Shown here: positions 8,362 through 17,622 of the stretch, one piece after another
How the letters are laid out: each line of letters starts with the position of its first letter
How positions within the stretch are numbered: the stretch's first letter is position 1
From: Lichenicoccus sp965276875
GTDB taxonomy: Bacteria > Pseudomonadota > Alphaproteobacteria > Acetobacterales > Acetobacteraceae
DNA length: 64,000 bases
Reading direction: 5' to 3'
Assembly: GCF_965276875.1 (NCBI RefSeq)
Contig: NZ_OZ255701.1
Coordinates: 496,001-560,000, forward strand
Translations under genes and position numbers: made by a program
Notes under the pieces: model-generated
What the model was told of the DNA's origin: nothing
The model's input: only the letters and a program-made list of their open reading frames with translations
The model's database searches: none

Positions 8362-9255
8362 ATGCTTTCCGGACTGAGGATAGGTGTGCTGCCATTGCTG
8401 GCGTGCCTTGCCGGTTGCGCCGAGGACGGCGCGTCTTTCCTGCATCCGCATGGCCCGGTTGCCGCGGCTCAGCGGACATGGCTGTTCGAGATTACCATCC
8501 TGATGGCGGTTGTCGTGGTCCCAGTGCTCGTGCTGGTGCCGCTGTTCGCCTGGCGATACCGTCGCACCAACACCAAGGCGGTCTACCGTCCGGACTGGGC
8601 GTTCTCCTGGCCGCTGGAGTTCATGATCTGGGGCATCCCGTTCCTCATCGTGGGCGGCCTGTCCTACATCATCATCGCCAATGAGACCCGCTTCGACCCG
8701 TATGCGGCGCTGAAGCCGGGTGTCGCACCGCTCGACGTGGAGGTGATCGCGCTGAACTGGAAGTGGCTGTTCCTCTATCCGCGGCAGAACATCGCAACCG
8801 TCGGAGTTCTCGCTTTGCCTGCGGGACAGCCGGTCAGTTTTCGGCTGACGAGCGATGCCACAATGCAGTCGTTCCTGATCCCAGCACTGGGCGGCCAGAT
8901 CTATGCGATGGCCGGCATGGTCACCAAGCTGAACCTGCTGGCGGACAAGCCCGCGACACTGCTCGGCGAGAACACGCTCTATAACGGCAATGGCTTCATG
9001 AAAGAGAAATTCACCGTCTCGGTCATGTCGCCGAAGGATTTCGCATCCTGGTCGACTGCCATGCGCAAAAGCGGCCAAACCCTCGATGGCGCCGCTTACC
9101 TTCGGCTCGCCGACTTCGGCACGATCAAGACGGCGAAGCAGAACTTCGGCGTCGCCCCGACGGCCACGCTCTCCTTCTCGGGCATCAAACCCAACCTCTT
9201 CAAATCGATCGTCTCCGGCTACCATAATGGCGCCTCGATGGTCAGCGAGCGCTAG
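8362..9255 (+). CDS. cyoA: Cytochrome bo3 ubiquinol oxidase subunit II
   Basis: A 297-residue CyoA, starting at ATG 8362 behind a GAGG-type ribosome site (an in-frame ATG at 8323 adds 13 codons). It has a lipoprotein signal with Cys19 in LAGC, two transmembrane helices (about 40-65 and 85-110), and a periplasmic cupredoxin-like domain containing ALNWKWLFLYP. It lacks the CuA ligand set, as expected for a quinol rather than cytochrome c oxidase. Subunit II contributes to quinol docking at the inner membrane. First gene of cyoABCD. Confidence 0.95.
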   Translation: MLSGLRIGVLPLLACLAGCAEDGASFLHPHGPVAAAQRTWLFEITILMAVVVVPVLVLVPLFAWRYRRTNTKAVYRPDWAFSWPLEFMIWGIPFLIVGGLSYIIIANETRFDPYAALKPGVAPLDVEVIALNWKWLFLYPRQNIATVGVLALPAGQPVSFRLTSDATMQSFLIPALGGQIYAMAGMVTKLNLLADKPATLLGENTLYNGNGFMKEKFTVSVMSPKDFASWSTAMRKSGQTLDGAAYLRLADFGTIKTAKQNFGVAPTATLSFSGIKPNLFKSIVSGYHNGASMVSER

Positions 9256-9258
9256 AGC

Positions 9259-11322
9259 ATGCACACGATCCCCTGGCTGTACATCATTTTCGGCAAGCTC
9301 TCGTTCAATGCGCTGCCGTTCTACAGCGCGATCGCGACCTTCGCGGCCTCGCTCGTCGTTCTCGGCGCGGTCATCGTCACCGCGCTGATCACCTATTTCA
9401 AGCTGTGGCGCCCGTTATGGTTCGGCTGGCTGACCAGCGTCGATCACAAGAAGATCGGCATCATGTATGTCGTGATTTCCCTGGTGATGCTGTCGCGCGC
9501 GGTGATTGAGGCCTCCATGATGCGCGCCCAGCAGGCGGTCGCCTATAATTCGCCAGGTTACCTGCCGCCCGACCACTTCTCGCAGCTCTTCACCACCCAC
9601 GGCACGGTCATGATCTTCTTCATGGCGATGCCGTTCCTGACAGGCTTGTTCAACTTTGCCATGCCGATGCAGATCGGCGCCCGAGACGTCGCCTTTCCGA
9701 TGCTCAATTCGATCAGCCTTGGACTGACCGCGGGTGGTGCCGGGCTGATGATGATTTCGCTCGATCTCGGCAAATTCTCAACCGGCGGCTGGAGCGGCTA
9801 TCCGCCTTATACCGAGTTGCCGTTCAATCCGGGCGTCGGTCCGGACTACTGGATCTGGGCACTGACGCTGAGTTCGCTTGCCAGCACCATGACCGGGCTC
9901 AACTTCGCGGTCACGATCTACAAGAAGCGAGCGCCGGGGATGCACCTGTTCCGCATGCCGCTGTTCTGCTGGACGGCGCTATGCACCAGCATCCTGATGA
10001 TCTTCGCAATGCCGCCGCTGACCGTCGCCACCGCGATGCTGGCGATGGACCGCTATCTGGGCGCGCATTTCTTCACCAACGGGTTCGGCGGCAACGTCAT
10101 GAACTACGCCAACCTGTTCTGGCTGTTCGGCCACCCCGAGGTCTATATCCTGATCCTGCCGGCGTTTGGTGTGTACTCCGAGGTGATCGCGACGTTCGCG
10201 AGCAAGCGGCTCTACGGCTACAAATCCCTCGTCTGGGCCACGATGACCATCGCGGTGCTCTCCTTCACCGTCTGGTTGCACCATTTCTTCACCATGGGTC
10301 AGAGCACCAATGTAAACGCGGTGTTCGGCATTGCCACCATGCTGATCGGCATCCCCACGGGGGTAAAGATCTACGACTGGATCCTGACCATCTACCGTGG
10401 GCGCATCCGCTTCACGGTGCCGATGCTGTATTCGCTCGCCTTCATCATGCTGTTCGCCGTCGGCGGCCTGACCGGCATCATCCTGGCCAACCCCGGCGTC
10501 GACTACCAGGTGCACAACACCGTGTTCCTGGTGGCGCACTTCCACAACGTGCTGATCCCCGGCCTGCTCTACGGCATGATCGCCGGCTACCATTACTGGT
10601 TTCCCAAAGCGTTCGGCTTTCGGCTGAACGAGCGCTGGGGGCGGATTTCCTGCTTCTTCTGGTTTTTCGGCTTCCTGTTCGCCTTCATGCCGCTCTACGC
10701 GCTGGGCCTGCTCGGCATGCCGCGACGCACGGATGAGTATTTCCAGGCGGCGTATCTGCCCTGGACCATCATTGCCGCCTTCGGGGCACTGCTGGTGCTC
10801 GCTGCCCTTGGCAGCCTGTTCCTGCAACTGGCACTCAGTATCCTGCATCGCGACAGCAACCGGGTGGGCCTCGGCGACCCCTGGAACAGCCGCGGACTCG
10901 AATGGTCGATGTCGGCGCCGCCACCGGAATACAACTTCGCGGTCATTCCCGTGGTGGAAGGCCGCGACACCTTCATGGAGCGCAAGCTGGGCGGCACCGC
11001 CTATCTCTCGCCGCGCACCTACGAAGACATCGAAATGCCGAAGAACAGCATGGTCGGCCCGGTGATCGGCGGCGCGGGTGCCGTCTGCGGCTTCGCCCTG
11101 GTCTGGCATATCTGGTGGCTGGCGGCATTCGCCCTGCTGGTGGTCATTGCCACCACGATTGCGCGCAGCTTCGTGCTCAACACCAAGCGCATCATTCCCG
11201 CGGCCGAAATACGGGCGACGCACGAGGCCTGGCTGCGCCGGATCCGCATGGAACCCGAGGTGTCGCGCGAGGACGAGAACGCCGCGGCCAATCACGGCCT
11301 GGCGGAGCCGGCGGCAGCATGA
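9259..11322 (+). CDS. cyoB: Cytochrome bo3 ubiquinol oxidase subunit I
   Basis: A 687-residue haem-copper oxidase catalytic subunit with about 15 membrane helices. Ligands are visible: His114 in HGTVM (low-spin haem), His292 with the cross-linking Tyr296 in GHPEVY, His341-His342 in LHHFF (CuB), and His427/His429 in AHFHN (haems). It oxidises ubiquinol, reduces oxygen to water and pumps protons. It starts 3 bases after the cyoA stop, and its stop overlaps the cyoC start (ATGA). Length and N-terminal extra helix match the CyoB subfamily. Confidence 0.97.
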   Translation: MHTIPWLYIIFGKLSFNALPFYSAIATFAASLVVLGAVIVTALITYFKLWRPLWFGWLTSVDHKKIGIMYVVISLVMLSRAVIEASMMRAQQAVAYNSPGYLPPDHFSQLFTTHGTVMIFFMAMPFLTGLFNFAMPMQIGARDVAFPMLNSISLGLTAGGAGLMMISLDLGKFSTGGWSGYPPYTELPFNPGVGPDYWIWALTLSSLASTMTGLNFAVTIYKKRAPGMHLFRMPLFCWTALCTSILMIFAMPPLTVATAMLAMDRYLGAHFFTNGFGGNVMNYANLFWLFGHPEVYILILPAFGVYSEVIATFASKRLYGYKSLVWATMTIAVLSFTVWLHHFFTMGQSTNVNAVFGIATMLIGIPTGVKIYDWILTIYRGRIRFTVPMLYSLAFIMLFAVGGLTGIILANPGVDYQVHNTVFLVAHFHNVLIPGLLYGMIAGYHYWFPKAFGFRLNERWGRISCFFWFFGFLFAFMPLYALGLLGMPRRTDEYFQAAYLPWTIIAAFGALLVLAALGSLFLQLALSILHRDSNRVGLGDPWNSRGLEWSMSAPPPEYNFAVIPVVEGRDTFMERKLGGTAYLSPRTYEDIEMPKNSMVGPVIGGAGAVCGFALVWHIWWLAAFALLVVIATTIARSFVLNTKRIIPAAEIRATHEAWLRRIRMEPEVSREDENAAANHGLAEPAAA

Positions 11323-11942
11323 GCGCCACCGAGCGAAAGCATCCCGGGCTCAATTTCGGCAGCCTCGACCGGGAAACCCACGAGGAAGCCGAGGAGGTGG
11401 TGTTCGGCTTCTGGGTGTTCCTGATGAGCGACCTGGTGCTGTTCTCGCTGCTGTTCGCAACCTACGCCACCATGCTCGGCCATGAGGCCGGCGGACCCGG
11501 TCCCGCCAAGCTCTACGATATCCATAGTGCGGCGATCGAGACCGGCGCCCTGCTGACCAGCAGCTTTACCTTCGGGATGGCGTCGCTGGCGATGAAATAT
11601 AGTCATCGCCTCTCCGTGGTGCTGCTCTGGCTGGGCATTACGCTGGTGCTCGGCCTCACCTTCCTCGGCTTTGAGATCAACGATTTCATCACCATGATCG
11701 GCAAGGGCGGCGCGCCGAGCCGGAGCGGCTTTGTCTCGGCGTTCTTCGCGCTGGTGGGCACGCACGGGCTACACGTGACGTTCGGCAGTATCTGGATCAT
11801 CGTCATGATGGTCCAACTCGTGGTGTTCGGTCGCCTGGGCATCGTCAAGACGCGGCTGCTGCGACTGGCGCTGTTCTGGCATTTCCTCGATATCGTCTGG
11901 GTCGGGATTTTCTCGCTCGTCTATCTGCAAGGGCTGGCCTGA
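11319..11942 (+). CDS. cyoC: Cytochrome bo3 ubiquinol oxidase subunit III
   Basis: A 207-residue protein with five membrane helices and family motifs FGFWVFLMSDLVLF, FALVGTHGLHV and FWHFLDIVWVGIFS. The start is the ATG at 11319 inside the ATGA overlap with cyoB; a longer reading frame from 10902 is out of register with cyoB and not real. Subunit III stabilises subunit I and the oxygen path. Its stop overlaps the cyoD start by one base, indicating translational coupling. Confidence 0.95.
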   Translation: MSATERKHPGLNFGSLDRETHEEAEEVVFGFWVFLMSDLVLFSLLFATYATMLGHEAGGPGPAKLYDIHSAAIETGALLTSSFTFGMASLAMKYSHRLSVVLLWLGITLVLGLTFLGFEINDFITMIGKGGAPSRSGFVSAFFALVGTHGLHVTFGSIWIIVMMVQLVVFGRLGIVKTRLLRLALFWHFLDIVWVGIFSLVYLQGLA

Positions 11943-12271
11943 TGCGACGCGACGACGAATATGGCAGCGAATTGCGCTCCTACCTCATCGGGCTTGCACT
12001 TGCGTTGCTACTGTCGGCGCTGCCGTTCGCCGGCGTCGGCTGGCACCTGTTCTCGCACCATACCCTGCTGCTGATCATCGCCTGCGCCGCCGCCGTGCAG
12101 ATCGTCGCGCATTTCCGGTTCTTCCTGCATATCGACCTTTCGAAATCCAAGCGCGACGACCTGCAACTGATCCTGTTCTCCAGCCTGATCGTCGTGCTGA
12201 TGGTGGGCGGCACCATCTGGATTACCGTCAATCAGTACGGCCGGATGGATCAGACAATGATGGCGCCATGA
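11942..12271 (+). CDS. cyoD: Cytochrome bo3 ubiquinol oxidase subunit IV
   Basis: A 109-residue protein with three membrane helices and the subunit IV features VQIVAHFRFFLHID and GGTIWITVNQYGRM. It assists CuB incorporation and assembly of the oxidase. It is the last gene of the operon: no cyoE (haem O synthase) follows, so that gene must be elsewhere. The 3' end overlaps the convergent GNAT gene by 44 bases. Confidence 0.93.
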   Translation: MRRDDEYGSELRSYLIGLALALLLSALPFAGVGWHLFSHHTLLLIIACAAAVQIVAHFRFFLHIDLSKSKRDDLQLILFSSLIVVLMVGGTIWITVNQYGRMDQTMMAP

Positions 12272-12758
12272 CCGGATCGCGGACGCTCTCGTAGGTCACC
12301 ATCGTGTAGCCGTCGCGCACGAAGCCGCCGCAGACACTCATGCCGATGCCGCCGAGAATGGTACGGGAGGCGAAATTGCTTTCGCGCGCCACCGCGACCA
12401 CGCGCCGCTCGCCCTGGTTGTGTGCAAAACGTAGCGCCGCCGCGGCCGCCTCGCGGGCAATCCCCCTACCCCGCGCCTGTGGCCAGATCGCAAATCGCAG
12501 GCCCAGCCCCAGCGCATCCGGGCGCTCGTGCAGGCCGGTCATGCCCATGAAGGCGCCGTTTTCACGCACCGTGAAAATGCCGACCCTGCGGCGTGCCCAG
12601 AAGGCGACATCGGCCGCCATGTCGTCCGTCGCTTGACTGCGCGAGCGAACGCCGCCCAGCATCATGCCGAACGCGCCGGGATTACCCTTGAGTGCCACCA
12701 TGTCGGCAAGATCCGGCCAGCCGACCGGGGCGAGCACGAGCCGCGCGGTGCGGATCAT
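12228..12758 (-). CDS. GNAT family N-acetyltransferase (RimJ/RimL-like)
   Basis: A 176-residue acetyltransferase of the RimJ/RimL-like Acetyltransf_3 type. It begins RTARLVLAPV, typical of the group, has the acetyl-CoA loop as PQARGRGIAREA (about residues 92-103) and then a conserved N-F-A-S-R-T-I-L strand-helix region. Likely acetylates an amino group on a protein or small molecule; the substrate is unknown. It sits 18 bases downstream of ettA on the same strand and converges on cyoD. Confidence 0.8.
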   Translation of the reverse strand: MIRTARLVLAPVGWPDLADMVALKGNPGAFGMMLGGVRSRSQATDDMAADVAFWARRRVGIFTVRENGAFMGMTGLHERPDALGLGLRFAIWPQARGRGIAREAAAAALRFAHNQGERRVVAVARESNFASRTILGGIGMSVCGGFVRDGYTMVTYESVRDPVMAPSLSDPSGRTD

Positions 12759-12776
12759 GGCCGCACCCGGGGCGCA

Positions 12777-14456
12777 TCAGCGCGCGAGCGGCCGATATTT
12801 GATGCGGTGCGGCTCGACGCTATCGGCACCGAGGCGTCGTCGCTTGTCCTCGATATAGGCTTGGAAATTGCCCTCGAACCATTCGACGTGGCTGTCGCCT
12901 TCGAAGGCCAGGATGTGCGTCGCCAGCCGGTCGAGGAACCAGCGATCATGCGAGATGATGACGGCGCAGCCGGCGAACTCGCCGAGCGCGTCCTCGAGTG
13001 CGCGCAGCGTGTCGACGTCGAGATCGTTGGTCGGCTCGTCGAGCAGGATCACGTTGCTCTCCTTGCGCAGCATCTTGGCGAGATGCACGCGGTTGCGCTC
13101 GCCGCCGGAGAGGATGCCGACCTTCTTCTGCTGGTCGGGCCCCTTGAAGTTGAACGCGCCGACATAAGCGCGCGACGGCACCGCGCGCTTGCCCAGATAG
13201 ATGATGTCGGTGCCGCCGGAGATCTCCTCCCAGACGTTCTTTTCGGCATCGAGCGTGTCGCGAGACTGGTCGACATAGCCGAGCTTGACCGTCTCGCCGA
13301 TCTTGAGTTCCCCGGAATCCGGCGTCTCCTGGCCGAGGATCATCTTGAACAAGGTGGATTTGCCCGCACCATTCGGGCCGATCACGCCGACGATGCCGCC
13401 CGGCGGCAGCTTGAAGTCGAGGTCCTCGATCAGTAGACGGTTGCCGAACGCCTTTCGAAGCTGCTCGGCCTCGATCACCGTCCCGCCCAGGCGCGGCCCG
13501 GGGGTGATGATGATGTCGGCGGTGCCGCCGGCGCGCGCAGCCCCCTCGGCCAGCATCTTCTCGTAGTTGGCGATGCGGGCCTTGTTCTTGGCCTGACGCG
13601 CGCGGGGGCTTGAGCCGATCCATTCCTGCTCGGCGGCGAGCGCACGCTGGCGGGCACTCTCCTCTTTCTCTTCCTGCTGCAGCCGCTTGCGCTTCTGACC
13701 GAGCCAGGACGAGTAGTTGCCCTCGAACGGATAGCCGCGGCCGCGCTCGATTTCGAGGATCCAGTTGGTGACGTTGTCGAGGAAATAGCGGTCGTGGGTG
13801 ATGACCATGACCGTGCCGGCATAGTCGCGCAGTGTGCGCTCCAGCCAAGCTACACTTTCTGCGTCGAGATGGTTGGTGGGCTCGTCGAGCAGCAGGATGT
13901 CGGGCTTCTCCAGCAGCAGCCGACACAGCGCCACCCGACGACGCTCGCCGCCCGACAGCGTATCGACCGCGCTTTCGGCCGGTGGGCAGCCCAGCGCGTC
14001 GAGCGCGATCTCAATGCGACGGTCGAGTTCCCAGCCGTCGCCGGCCTCGATCTGCTCCTGCAGGGCCGCCTGCTCGGCGAGCAGCGCGGTCATCGTGTCG
14101 TCGTCCATGGGTTCGGCGAATTCGAGCGAGATCGCGTTGAACCGCTCGATGGCGGCGCGCAACGGGCCGAAGGCCAGTGCGACGTTCTCGCCGACATTGA
14201 GCGACCCGTCGAGCTTCGGCTCCTGCTCCAGGTAGCCGATCGTCACGCCCTCGGCGGCCCAGGCCTCTCCCCCATATTCGGGTTCGAGACCGGCCATGAT
14301 CTTGAGCAGGGTGGACTTGCCGGCGCCATTGACACCGAGCACGCCGATCTTGACCCCAGGCAGGAACGACAGCGTGATGCCCTTGAACACCTCGCGCCCA
14401 CCCGGATACGCCTTGGTCAGGTCCTTCATCACATAGACATACTGGTAGGCGGCCAT
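12777..14456 (-). CDS. ettA: Energy-dependent translational throttle protein EttA (ABC-F)
   Basis: A 559-residue soluble ABC-F ATPase with two tandem nucleotide-binding domains. Walker A motifs are GVNGAGKST (about residue 38) and GPNGAGKST (about 355); signatures are LSGGERRRVALC and LSGGERNRVHLA; Walker B motifs end LLLDEPTNHLD and ILLDEPTNDLD. It starts MAAYQYVYVM, as EttA does, and has the linker with a basic helical arm. EttA binds the ribosomal E site and gates the first elongation step according to ATP/ADP. The start ATG at 14456 is preceded by CAGGAG; the open frame continues upstream through the tRNA, which is not coding. GNAT follows in the same direction. Confidence 0.95.
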   Translation of the reverse strand: MAAYQYVYVMKDLTKAYPGGREVFKGITLSFLPGVKIGVLGVNGAGKSTLLKIMAGLEPEYGGEAWAAEGVTIGYLEQEPKLDGSLNVGENVALAFGPLRAAIERFNAISLEFAEPMDDDTMTALLAEQAALQEQIEAGDGWELDRRIEIALDALGCPPAESAVDTLSGGERRRVALCRLLLEKPDILLLDEPTNHLDAESVAWLERTLRDYAGTVMVITHDRYFLDNVTNWILEIERGRGYPFEGNYSSWLGQKRKRLQQEEKEESARQRALAAEQEWIGSSPRARQAKNKARIANYEKMLAEGAARAGGTADIIITPGPRLGGTVIEAEQLRKAFGNRLLIEDLDFKLPPGGIVGVIGPNGAGKSTLFKMILGQETPDSGELKIGETVKLGYVDQSRDTLDAEKNVWEEISGGTDIIYLGKRAVPSRAYVGAFNFKGPDQQKKVGILSGGERNRVHLAKMLRKESNVILLDEPTNDLDVDTLRALEDALGEFAGCAVIISHDRWFLDRLATHILAFEGDSHVEWFEGNFQAYIEDKRRRLGADSVEPHRIKYRPLAR

Positions 14457-14497
14457 GGCGGGCTCCTGACGAACGAGACGTGACGGCTTGAAGACAA

Positions 14498-14570
14498 TGC
14501 GCCCGGCAGGACTCGAACCCGCAACCAAGCCGTTATGAGCGGCCCGCTCTAACCATTGAGCTACGGGCGC
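14498..14570 (-). tRNA. tRNA with CAT anticodon, probably tRNA-Ile2 (lysidine type)
   Basis: A full 73-base cloverleaf without encoded CCA. The acceptor stem GCGCCCG/CGGGCGC is fully paired including pair 1-72, so this is not an initiator tRNA. It has a GCTC/GAGC D stem with an eight-base loop, anticodon arm GGCCG-CTCATAA-CGGCT and a GCGGG-TTCGAGT-CCTGC T arm. The eight-base D loop and the TGGTT variable region resemble E. coli tRNA-Ile2 more than elongator tRNA-Met. In the former case the C34 would be lysidinylated by TilS to read AUA. It lies 41 bases upstream of ettA. Confidence 0.85.
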
Positions 14571-14664
14571 ACAATCCGGCTCTGAAATCGCCCATCCCCC
14601 CGAATTTGGCAACAGGCACGTTCCTGGCTAGTTTGCCAGCCCATCCCTTGAGAAGGACCTGCGC

Positions 14665-15186
14665 ATGGACGTCTCGAAGATCGCACCGGGCAAGGACGTG
14701 CCCTGGGACATCAATGTGGTCATCGAGATCCCGCAGGGCTCCGCGGTCAAGTACGAGGTCGATAAGGACAGTGGAGCGATCTTCGTCGACCGCTTCCTGT
14801 TTACGCCGATGGCCTATCCGGCCGCCTATGGCTTCATCCCCGGCACCCTGGCCGACGATGGCGATCCGGCGGACGCGCTGGTGCTGGCGCCCGGGCCGGT
14901 GGTGCCCGGTGCCGTGATCAGGGCGCGCCCGATCGGCATGCTGCGTATGGAGGACGAAAGCGGCCAGGACGAGAAGATCATCTGCGTGCCGCACGACAAG
15001 ATCCATCCGCTGTATAAGGATGTCGCCTCGGTCGAAGACCTGCCGGCGATCACCCGCCAGGCGATCGAGCATTTCTTCACCCGCTACAAGGACCTTGAAC
15101 CCGGCAAATGGGTCAAGGTCACCGGCTGGGCCAGCAAGGAAGACGCCGCCGAAGTGATCAGAACCGCCCTGGCCGCAGCATCCTAA
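14665..15186 (+). CDS. ppa: Inorganic pyrophosphatase (family I)
   Basis: A 173-residue soluble family I pyrophosphatase, hydrolysing pyrophosphate to phosphate in the cytoplasm and driving biosynthetic reactions. It has the metal-binding signature DDGDPADALVL (about residues 65-75) and other family strings such as VIEIPQGSAVKYE and YGFIPGT. Length matches the bacterial family. Transcribed divergently from the tRNA/ettA side. A dispersed hairpin repeat begins 4 bases after its stop. Confidence 0.96.
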   Translation: MDVSKIAPGKDVPWDINVVIEIPQGSAVKYEVDKDSGAIFVDRFLFTPMAYPAAYGFIPGTLADDGDPADALVLAPGPVVPGAVIRARPIGMLRMEDESGQDEKIICVPHDKIHPLYKDVASVEDLPAITRQAIEHFFTRYKDLEPGKWVKVTGWASKEDAAEVIRTALAAAS

Positions 15187-15190
15187 ACAG

Positions 15191-15269
15191 AATTGGGGTC
15201 TGAGGCCATCGTGCGAAGCACGCCTTCGCGTGACGGCCCAAGCGGGTCCAGGGCAGCGCCCTGGTCTTG
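15191..15269 (+). repeat. Dispersed hairpin repeat element, copy 1
   Basis: A roughly 79-base element in the ppa-clc gap. It begins AATTGGGGTCTG, has a central imperfect hairpin (TCGTGCGAAGCACG then CTTCGCGTGACG) and ends with AGCGGGTCCAGGGC and an inverted GCCCTGG. The same end blocks and centre recur at 54083-54156, and the end blocks recur at 24509-24611. The CCAGGGC/GCCCTGG hairpin could act as an RNA 3'-end structure for ppa. Confidence 0.75.
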
Positions 15270-15280
15270 AGGACAGAGTC

Positions 15281-17158
15281 ATGCCCGACGACGAAACAAC
15301 CGTCGCGCCGGCAGCGCCGGAGGTTGCGACCGCAAGCCGGCCGCCGCCGGCGGCGCCTGTCGCGGTGCTGGAGCAACTGCCGCGGCTGAGTCTGCTGCCG
15401 ATGGTGTCGCTTGCACTTGTGGTGGGGATCGTCACCGGCGTCGGCGCGATGGTGTTCCGGGCCCTGATCGGGCTCGTCCATAACCTGATGTTCTTGGGCA
15501 AATTCTCGTTTGCCTACAATGCCAGCGTTTTCACACCGGACAGCCCGTGGGGCGCATTCGTCATCCTGGTGCCGGTGATCGGCGGCCTTGGCGTGACCTG
15601 GGTGGTTTCCAACTTCGCGCCAGAGGCGAAGGGGCATGGGGTGCCCGAGGTGATGGACGCGATCTATTATGGTCGCGGCATCATCCGTCCGGTGGTGGCG
15701 CTGGTGAAGTCGATCGCCTCGGCGCTGGCGATCGGCAGCGGGGCGGCGGTCGGTCGCGAGGGTCCGATCATCCAGATCGGCTCGGCCCTTGGCTCGACGC
15801 TTGGCCAGGCGATCAAGATGCAGGCCGGCCAGCGTATCACCCTGGTCGCGGCGGGTGCGGGTGCGGGCATTGCCGCGACGTTCAATACGCCGATCGGTGG
15901 TGTGCTGTTCGCCACCGAACTCATGCTGCCGGAAATCAGCGTCGACACGTTCCTGCCGGTGGCGATCGCAACAGGGTCGGCGACCTTCATCGGCCGGCTG
16001 TTCTTCGGCGCCGAACCCGCCTTTACCGTGCCGATCAGCCTGGCGTCGCTGCCGAACGAGCCGAGCAGCGTGCTCACTTTGCTGCTCTATGTCGCCCTCG
16101 GCGCCATCATCGGCGTCGCTGCGGCTTTGTTCATCCGCGCGCTGCACTGGGCGGAGGACGGCTTCGATCGGATACGCGGCCGCTATTTGCGGCACCTCAT
16201 TGGCATGCTGCTGGTAGGCTTGCTTATCTACGGGCTGCTGCGCTGGGCCGGCCATTATTATGTCGAGGGCGTAGGCTACGCCACGATCCAGGCGGCTTTG
16301 CGCGAACAGATCATGGCGCCCGGCATGCTGCCGCTCGCCTTGTTCTTTGTTCTGCTATTCGCGGCCAAGCTGCTGGCGACCACGATCAGCCTCGGCTCGG
16401 GGTCGTCGGGGGGCGTGTTCTCGCCGTCGCTGTTCATGGGGGCGGCGATCGGCAGCGCCTTTGCCTCGGTCGCCGGCTGGCTGCTGCCCGGGGTGCCGGT
16501 CAGCCTGCCGGCGTTCGCGATGGTCGGCATGGGGGCGATGGTCGGCGGCAGCACCGGGGCGGCGCTGACCTCGGTGACGATGATCTTCGAGATGACCCGC
16601 GACTACGACATCGTGCTGCCGATGATCCTGGCGGTGGCCCTGGCCTTAGGGGTGCGCCGGTTGCTGTCGCGCGAAAACATCTACACGCTCAAGCTGGTGC
16701 GGCGCGGCCATCCGATCCCCAAGGCGCTGCACGCCAACACCTTCCTGGTGCGCAGTGCCGCGGAGATCATGGAGCGGGACGTGCTGGTGCTCAAGGAGCA
16801 TGTTCGCTTCGCCGATTTCCTCAAGCTCTCGAGCCTGCAAGGCGGGCTGCGGCACGTGGTGGTCACCCGCGACGGCAAGATCGTCGGCTGCCTGCGCGTC
16901 AATACCGACCTCAGGCGGGTGATCCAGGCGACCGACGACGAATTCAAGCTCGGCGCCCTGGCGCGTGCGGACTTCGTCATCGTGCGCGAGAACGAGGTCG
17001 CCTTCGACGTGATCTCGACGATGTGGGCCAAGCGCGCCTTCATGGCGGTGGTGCTCGGGCATGAGGCAGGCGATGAATCCGGCCGCGTGCTCGGCGTCAT
17101 CACCAAGGAGCACGTGGCCGACACGGTGGCGCGCAGCGTGCAGATCTATCGCGGCTGA
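15281..17158 (+). CDS. ClC-family chloride channel/antiporter with CBS domains
   Basis: A 625-residue membrane protein (start ATG 15281; an in-frame ATG at 15230 lies inside the repeat element). The ClC core spans about residues 35-450, with selectivity-filter motifs GHGVPEV, GREGP (with the gating glutamate), TFNTPIGG and GSGSSGG. A C-terminal pair of CBS domains (about 490-620) probably senses nucleotides. By family knowledge it moves chloride or another anion, possibly in exchange for protons, across the inner membrane. It is not evidently in an operon. Confidence 0.93.
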   Translation: MPDDETTVAPAAPEVATASRPPPAAPVAVLEQLPRLSLLPMVSLALVVGIVTGVGAMVFRALIGLVHNLMFLGKFSFAYNASVFTPDSPWGAFVILVPVIGGLGVTWVVSNFAPEAKGHGVPEVMDAIYYGRGIIRPVVALVKSIASALAIGSGAAVGREGPIIQIGSALGSTLGQAIKMQAGQRITLVAAGAGAGIAATFNTPIGGVLFATELMLPEISVDTFLPVAIATGSATFIGRLFFGAEPAFTVPISLASLPNEPSSVLTLLLYVALGAIIGVAAALFIRALHWAEDGFDRIRGRYLRHLIGMLLVGLLIYGLLRWAGHYYVEGVGYATIQAALREQIMAPGMLPLALFFVLLFAAKLLATTISLGSGSSGGVFSPSLFMGAAIGSAFASVAGWLLPGVPVSLPAFAMVGMGAMVGGSTGAALTSVTMIFEMTRDYDIVLPMILAVALALGVRRLLSRENIYTLKLVRRGHPIPKALHANTFLVRSAAEIMERDVLVLKEHVRFADFLKLSSLQGGLRHVVVTRDGKIVGCLRVNTDLRRVIQATDDEFKLGALARADFVIVRENEVAFDVISTMWAKRAFMAVVLGHEAGDESGRVLGVITKEHVADTVARSVQIYRG

Positions 17159-17206
17159 CGCTCCGTCGCGCGTGCTTTCGTTGCGTGTTCGATCTATGAT
17201 GCGGCC

Positions 17207-17404
17207 ATGCGACGCTTGATCCTGTTCCTGCTGCTGGCACTCTCAGCCTGCGCCGATGCTGGCCGCATGCCTTGGGAGAGCACCCGGGCCTGCGTGGCGC
17301 GACAGCGCATGGCCGGGCAGTCCCCGCTGGATGCCGCCAGCATCTGCGCACCCATCTACGACGCGCAAGGCGAGAGGATGAAAGGGTCAGACCGTTGTAG
17401 GTAG
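17207..17404 (+). CDS. Small putative lipoprotein
   Basis: A 65-residue open frame with a textbook lipoprotein signal: MRR, a leucine-rich core, then LSAC with the modified Cys at residue 15. The mature part is about 50 residues with two further Cys (in RACVARQR and SICAPIY). No family is recognised. It lies 48 bases after the ClC gene on the same strand, so it could be co-transcribed. The clear signal peptide is the main reason to believe it is real. Confidence 0.5.
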   Translation: MRRLILFLLLALSACADAGRMPWESTRACVARQRMAGQSPLDAASICAPIYDAQGERMKGSDRCR

Positions 17405-17622
17405 GATAGTACCTCGGGGTGGTTCCACTGGATAAGTGGCACCATAAATCGACATCTGCCGGCGCCTACCAAATCGATGAAAAAACATATGATGATTCAG
17501 TTAAGCATCACGTCGCTCATGATTCCAAACAATCACAGGACGCGATCGCTGTCTGGCCGATTTCCCACAGAGGTGCCGCGCAATGGGATATATGGGATGG
17601 CGATTTGGATTTGGTTGTCAGA

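Noticed and set aside
9979..11295. A 438-codon minus-strand frame opposite cyoB
   Set aside because: Composition (His, Asp, Gln, Arg rich) is that of an antisense frame and cyoB is unmistakable on the other strand.
13794..14483. A plus-strand frame of 229 codons opposite ettA
   Set aside because: Antisense shadow of the ABC-F gene, without recognisable features.
14456..14612. N-terminal extension of ettA with the string VAQWLERAAHNGL
   Set aside because: This is the translated antisense of a tRNA gene, a familiar artefact; the true start is ATG 14456.
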